Origin: Roseibium denhamense
GTDB lineage: Bacteria; Pseudomonadota; Alphaproteobacteria; Rhizobiales; Stappiaceae
Length of the DNA: 64,000 nucleotides
Direction: 5' to 3'
NCBI RefSeq assembly: GCF_009711415.1
Contig: NZ_SMLZ01000111.1
Location: 62,001-126,000, forward strand
Made by a program: the position numbers and the translations under genes. Below, one piece after another: positions 62,945 to 64,000 of this stretch. The notes below the pieces were generated by a model. It did not search any database, had not been told where the DNA came from, and saw nothing but the letters and a program-made list of their open reading frames with translations. Every line of letters starts with the position of its first letter. Position 1 is the first letter of the stretch.

Positions 62945-64000
62945 ATGACGACGGACAAAACCAACCGAAGCCAGAAGTCTCTTCGTCCGCTGATCCGGCT
63001 ACTGCCCTACATCACGCGCCACAAGCTGATGGTTTCAGCGGCGGTAGTTGCATTGTTTTCGGCGGCAATCATTACACTCATTCTACCGGCGGCGGTTCGC
63101 CGTATGATCGACTTCGGCTTTGGTGCCGACGATCCTGCCTTGGTGAACTCTTATTTCAGTGTTCTGATTGGGGTCGTTTGTGCGCTGGCTTTGGCGAGCT
63201 CGGTGCGATACTTCCTCGTGATGTGGATCGGTGAACGGGTGGTGGCCGATGTCCGCTCAGATGTCTTTGCGCACATGACGTATCTCAGCGCAAGTTTCTA
63301 TGACAGCGCGAAATCAGGCGAGATACTCTCGCGTTTGACAGCCGATACGACCCAGATCAAGTCGGCCTTCGGTGCCAGTGCCTCACTTGCCATGCGCAAC
63401 TTGATCATGTTTGCCGGTGCGAGCGTAATGATGGTCGTGACAAGCCCGCGCCTCTCAATCATCGTTTTGGCTGCAATTCCGGTGATTTTGGTTCCCGTGC
63501 TCGGCTTCGGCCGTCAGGTCCGGAAACGATCCAGGTTCGCACAGGACACGCTGGCTGACGCGTCCGCCTACGCGGGTGAGATGCTGGGTTCCGTGCGCAC
63601 CCTTCAGGCCTTTACCTATGAAGCACTCAGCGCTGGAAAGTACGGCCGGGCCGTCGAAACGGCCTTTCAAGCCGCCCGCAAGGCCATCGTGGCGCGGGCA
63701 GCGTTGACCGGCTTCGCCATCATCGTCATTGGGAGCAGTATCGTTGCCGTTCTCTGGATTGGCGCAAGCGATGTTTTTGCAGGGCGGATCACAGGCGGGG
63801 AACTGAGCCAATTCCTTCTTTACTCGATCCTGGCGGCAGGTTCGCTGGCAGCTCTTTCCGAAGTCTGGGGAGAGCTTTCACAAGCAGCGGGCGCCGCCGA
63901 GCGCCTTTCGGAACTTCTGAATGTCGCGCCCGAAATTGCTGCCCCTGCGCAGCCAAAAACGCTGCCGGACACCGCCAGAGGTGAAATCATCTTTGACAAC
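62945..64000 (+). CDS. ABC exporter, fused permease/ATPase (3'-truncated by window end)
   Basis: The visible 352 residues contain six transmembrane segments of an ABC transporter type-1 domain, with landmarks LLPYITRHKLMVSAAVV, YDSAKSGEILSRLTADTTQIK and GEMLGSVRTLQAF, all typical of the MsbA/LmrA half-transporter group. The ATP-binding domain starts only at the window end (ALPDTARGEIIFDN-like tail). The substrate is unknown; lipid, drug or peptide export is possible. The gene continues past 64000. Confidence 0.88.
   Translation, partial: MTTDKTNRSQKSLRPLIRLLPYITRHKLMVSAAVVALFSAAIITLILPAAVRRMIDFGFGADDPALVNSYFSVLIGVVCALALASSVRYFLVMWIGERVVADVRSDVFAHMTYLSASFYDSAKSGEILSRLTADTTQIKSAFGASASLAMRNLIMFAGASVMMVVTSPRLSIIVLAAIPVILVPVLGFGRQVRKRSRFAQDTLADASAYAGEMLGSVRTLQAFTYEALSAGKYGRAVETAFQAARKAIVARAALTGFAIIVIGSSIVAVLWIGASDVFAGRITGGELSQFLLYSILAAGSLAALSEVWGELSQAAGAAERLSELLNVAPEIAAPAQPKTLPDTARGEIIFDN

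Overview
The window is a stretch of alphaproteobacterial chromosome, most likely Hyphomicrobiales (Rhizobiales) and perhaps a Stappiaceae/Roseibium (Labrenzia)-like marine bacterium. This rests on the ChpT, RcdA and TrcR cell-cycle proteins, an Omp25/31-type porin-like protein, EipA (DUF1134), DUF1192 and DUF4164 proteins, a 6S RNA between zapA and the 5-FCL gene, and the tol-pal-tilS-ftsH-glmM gene order. The genus is inferred from gene content only. Nearly all of the DNA is core genome of even, moderately high GC. No insertion sequence, prophage, CRISPR array or rRNA was seen.

Layout. 0-8.2 kb: a membrane-anchored LytTR protein, a compact cheA-cheW-cheY-cheB-cheR operon (minus strand), chpT and a YHS-domain protein. 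8.2-13.9 kb: EipA, a coiled-coil membrane protein, a DeoR-family regulator, tRNA-Glu, rluD and rpoH. 13.9-17.9 kb: a TPP riboswitch driving thiX-thiY, then a large proline-rich membrane protein of unknown role. 18-24.6 kb: purA (one-base frameshift), an EamA transporter, the serC-serA operon behind a serC-type leader, and an outer-membrane protein. 24.8-35.7 kb: ybgC-tolQ-tolR-tolA-tolB-pal-cpoB-tilS-ftsH-glmM, all minus strand. 35.7-45.5 kb: a chemoreceptor, ruvC-X-ruvA-Y-ruvB with two extra genes embedded, a TauE/SafE transporter, yebC, a YmdB-type phosphodiesterase, 5-FCL, 6S RNA, zapA and a DUF4164 gene. 45.9-53.5 kb: tkt, gap, a LysE exporter, pgk, a VOC protein, fba and a ThiE-like gene, which together make a central carbon block. 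53.5-64 kb: a Sel1 protein, efp, an inositol-monophosphatase-family gene, a MotA/MotB-like pair, GFA, trcR, a quinone oxidoreductase, DUF1192, a candidate small RNA, rcdA, rpmE and a truncated ABC exporter.

The most unusual locus is 39866-40541. An AT-rich gene sits exactly between ruvC and ruvA and shares ATGA stop/start overlaps with both. It is bounded by a perfect 14-bp direct repeat and encodes a 221-residue protein with a PD-x(10)-ExK pattern typical of PD-(D/E)XK nucleases. It looks like a precise late insertion into the Holliday-junction resolvase operon that kept translational coupling on both sides. The second item worth follow-up is a compact three-way-junction RNA with its own terminator at about 61368-61469.

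Functional links. The chemotaxis operon and chemoreceptor form a signalling set. chpT, rcdA and trcR are parts or associates of the CtrA cell-cycle circuit. The tol-pal block, EipA, the Omp and the MotAB-like pair act in the envelope. rpoH and ftsH are linked through heat-shock proteostasis, because FtsH degrades sigma-32 in many proteobacteria.
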